Assembly: GCA_031281925.1 (NCBI GenBank)
Contig: JAITES010000048.1
Location: 1 to 11,441 of the forward strand
DNA length: 11,441 nucleotides
Source of the DNA: Treponema sp.
GTDB taxonomy: Bacteria > Spirochaetota > Spirochaetia > Treponematales > Breznakiellaceae
Reading direction: 5' to 3'
The notes below the pieces were generated by a model. It was not told where the DNA came from, did not search any database, and saw nothing but the letters and a program-made list of their open reading frames with translations. The number at the start of each line of letters is the position of its first letter. Position 1 is the first letter of the stretch. The translations under genes were made by a program, and so were the position numbers. Shown piece by piece: positions 10,469 to 11,441 of this stretch.

Positions 10469-11441
10469 ATGCTTATTCCAAAAGTTGAATACCGGATCAA
10501 TCAGTACCTGCAGTTTCTCAAAGGACTGCGTTATCGGGAACTTTTTCCCCTGGATTTTGAATATTTTGAAACCGAAGAATCTTTCCGCCGGCCGCCTGAG
10601 GATAAGGTCAAATGGAAGAAGATAGCCTCAGGCGGAGACTACGGAAAGCCCTGGCACTATGCATGGTTCAGAACTTCCTTCAAGAGCCCTCTGCCGGCCA
10701 AGGGGGCTTATCCCCTGTATCTCCGGGTATTCCCCAATGCGGATTCGCTGGTTTTCATTGACGGGAAACCCGCGGGGGCCTTCAATCCCTTCCATAAAAA
10801 AGTGAAGGCCGAACGGGACGGAAAGACCCATACGCTCTGCCTTGAAGCCTATGAAGGCCACTACTATCCCGGTGAACATTCCCATTCAGGCCGGAGGGTG
10901 ATGCTTACCCTGGGACGGCAGATTCCCGATTATCCCAACACATTCGGCGGCGGCTCACTCGTGGAACGGGTGGAACCGGTCTATGGCCTGTACTACGATG
11001 TTCGCTGTCTCTTTGAACTTGCCAAGACACTGGATGCGGATTCTCTGCGCCGGGCCCGTATCCTGAAGGGGCTCTACGAGACCCTCATGGAGATTCCCTT
11101 CAGCGTAGGGGGCTCCGTTTCCATGGACATGAAGGGCAGTCCCGATTGGCCCCTGCTGGAAAAATTTGCCGCCGGGGCAGCAAAAAAACTACAAACCCTG
11201 CTTGCCGCAAAGAACGGCCCCACGGTTCCCGTGATAGATCTTACCGGTCATGCCCACATTGATCATGCCTGGCTCTGGACTATCTGCGAAACCGAAAGAA
11301 AGGCCGCAAGAACCTTTATGAACATGGCCGCTCTCTCCCGCGAGTACCCGGAGTTTGTCTTTATCCAGACCCAGCCCGTACAGCTTGAAACGGTCAAGGC
11401 CCAGTATCCTGATATCTTTGAAGCGGTAAAGGAAGCCTACA
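10469..11441 (+). CDS. GH38 alpha-mannosidase, N-terminal part
   Basis: The first 324 residues of a family 38 glycoside hydrolase are visible, and the frame is open to the window edge. The N-terminal region (1-250) is the all-beta and linker part of large bacterial alpha-mannosidases, including WFRTSFKSP, VFPNADSLVFIDG and PVYGLYYDVRCLFELAKTLD. The catalytic domain then begins with DLTGHAHIDHAWLWTICETERKAARTF. His263 and Asp265 in this motif match the zinc-binding residues of the family, and W-L-W with E-T-x-R is diagnostic. The catalytic nucleophile Asp lies beyond the window. No signal peptide is present, so it acts in the cytoplasm on imported mannosides or mannose-bearing glycans. A strong AGGAGG site fixes the start at 10469. 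The full protein is normally around 1,000 residues, so roughly a third is seen. Confidence 0.93.
   Translation, partial: MLIPKVEYRINQYLQFLKGLRYRELFPLDFEYFETEESFRRPPEDKVKWKKIASGGDYGKPWHYAWFRTSFKSPLPAKGAYPLYLRVFPNADSLVFIDGKPAGAFNPFHKKVKAERDGKTHTLCLEAYEGHYYPGEHSHSGRRVMLTLGRQIPDYPNTFGGGSLVERVEPVYGLYYDVRCLFELAKTLDADSLRRARILKGLYETLMEIPFSVGGSVSMDMKGSPDWPLLEKFAAGAAKKLQTLLAAKNGPTVPVIDLTGHAHIDHAWLWTICETERKAARTFMNMAALSREYPEFVFIQTQPVQLETVKAQYPDIFEAVKEAY

Overview
This window most likely comes from a host-associated spirochaete of the Treponema group. The strongest marker is a complete flagellin core protein whose N-terminus (MIINHNLSAMFADR) is typical of spirochaetal FlaB. Its companions are a spirochaete-style sugar-binding protein whose signal peptide ends in VFAGGG, and several carbohydrate genes. 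Base composition is moderately GC-rich, apart from one clearly more AT-rich block at 2600-4705.

Layout. Positions 1-170 (-) hold the start of a sugar ABC-transporter binding protein. Positions 171-435 are a divergent control region. An AraC-type regulator follows (436-1326, +), convergent with a UroD/MtaA-like protein (1333-2448, -). A second control region (2449-2651) separates that gene from a three-gene, AT-rich operon on the + strand: a ribbon-helix-helix protein (2652-2873), an AAA/ABC-type ATPase (2870-4099) and an RloB-like TOPRIM protein (4103-4705). The last two look like an RloA/RloB (AbiL-type) abortive-infection pair. Next come a GH42 beta-galactosidase (4772-6787, -), a structure-rich flagellin leader with flaB (7120-7980, +), an RNA methyltransferase of the RlmB type (8108-8854, -) and a beta-CASP metallo-beta-lactamase ribonuclease (8913-10322, -). 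The window ends inside a GH38 alpha-mannosidase (10469-11441, +). No tRNA, rRNA, CRISPR array or insertion sequence was seen.

How it fits together. The sugar-binding protein, AraC regulator, UroD-like protein, beta-galactosidase and alpha-mannosidase suggest uptake and breakdown of host or plant glycans. A nearly identical 41-bp element lies about 100 bp upstream of both the binding-protein gene and the uroD-like gene. It holds two ATGGA boxes exactly 21 bp apart, the geometry expected of an AraC-family operator. This suggests the adjacent regulator controls both genes. The defence-like operon sits directly against one copy of that element and looks like an insertion.

The best candidates for undescribed biology are: (1) the RHH-RloA-RloB operon, with an apparently leaderless promoter; (2) the shared 41-bp AraC-type element; (3) a conserved 31-nt hairpin and ribosome-binding-site module in front of both the AraC and alpha-mannosidase genes, each preceded by a TTC-loop hairpin with an unrelated stem; and (4) a roughly 250-nt flaB leader starting from a good sigma-28 promoter, with at least eight hairpins, one of which resembles a CsrA site. 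All functional claims come from reading the sequence; no database search was possible.
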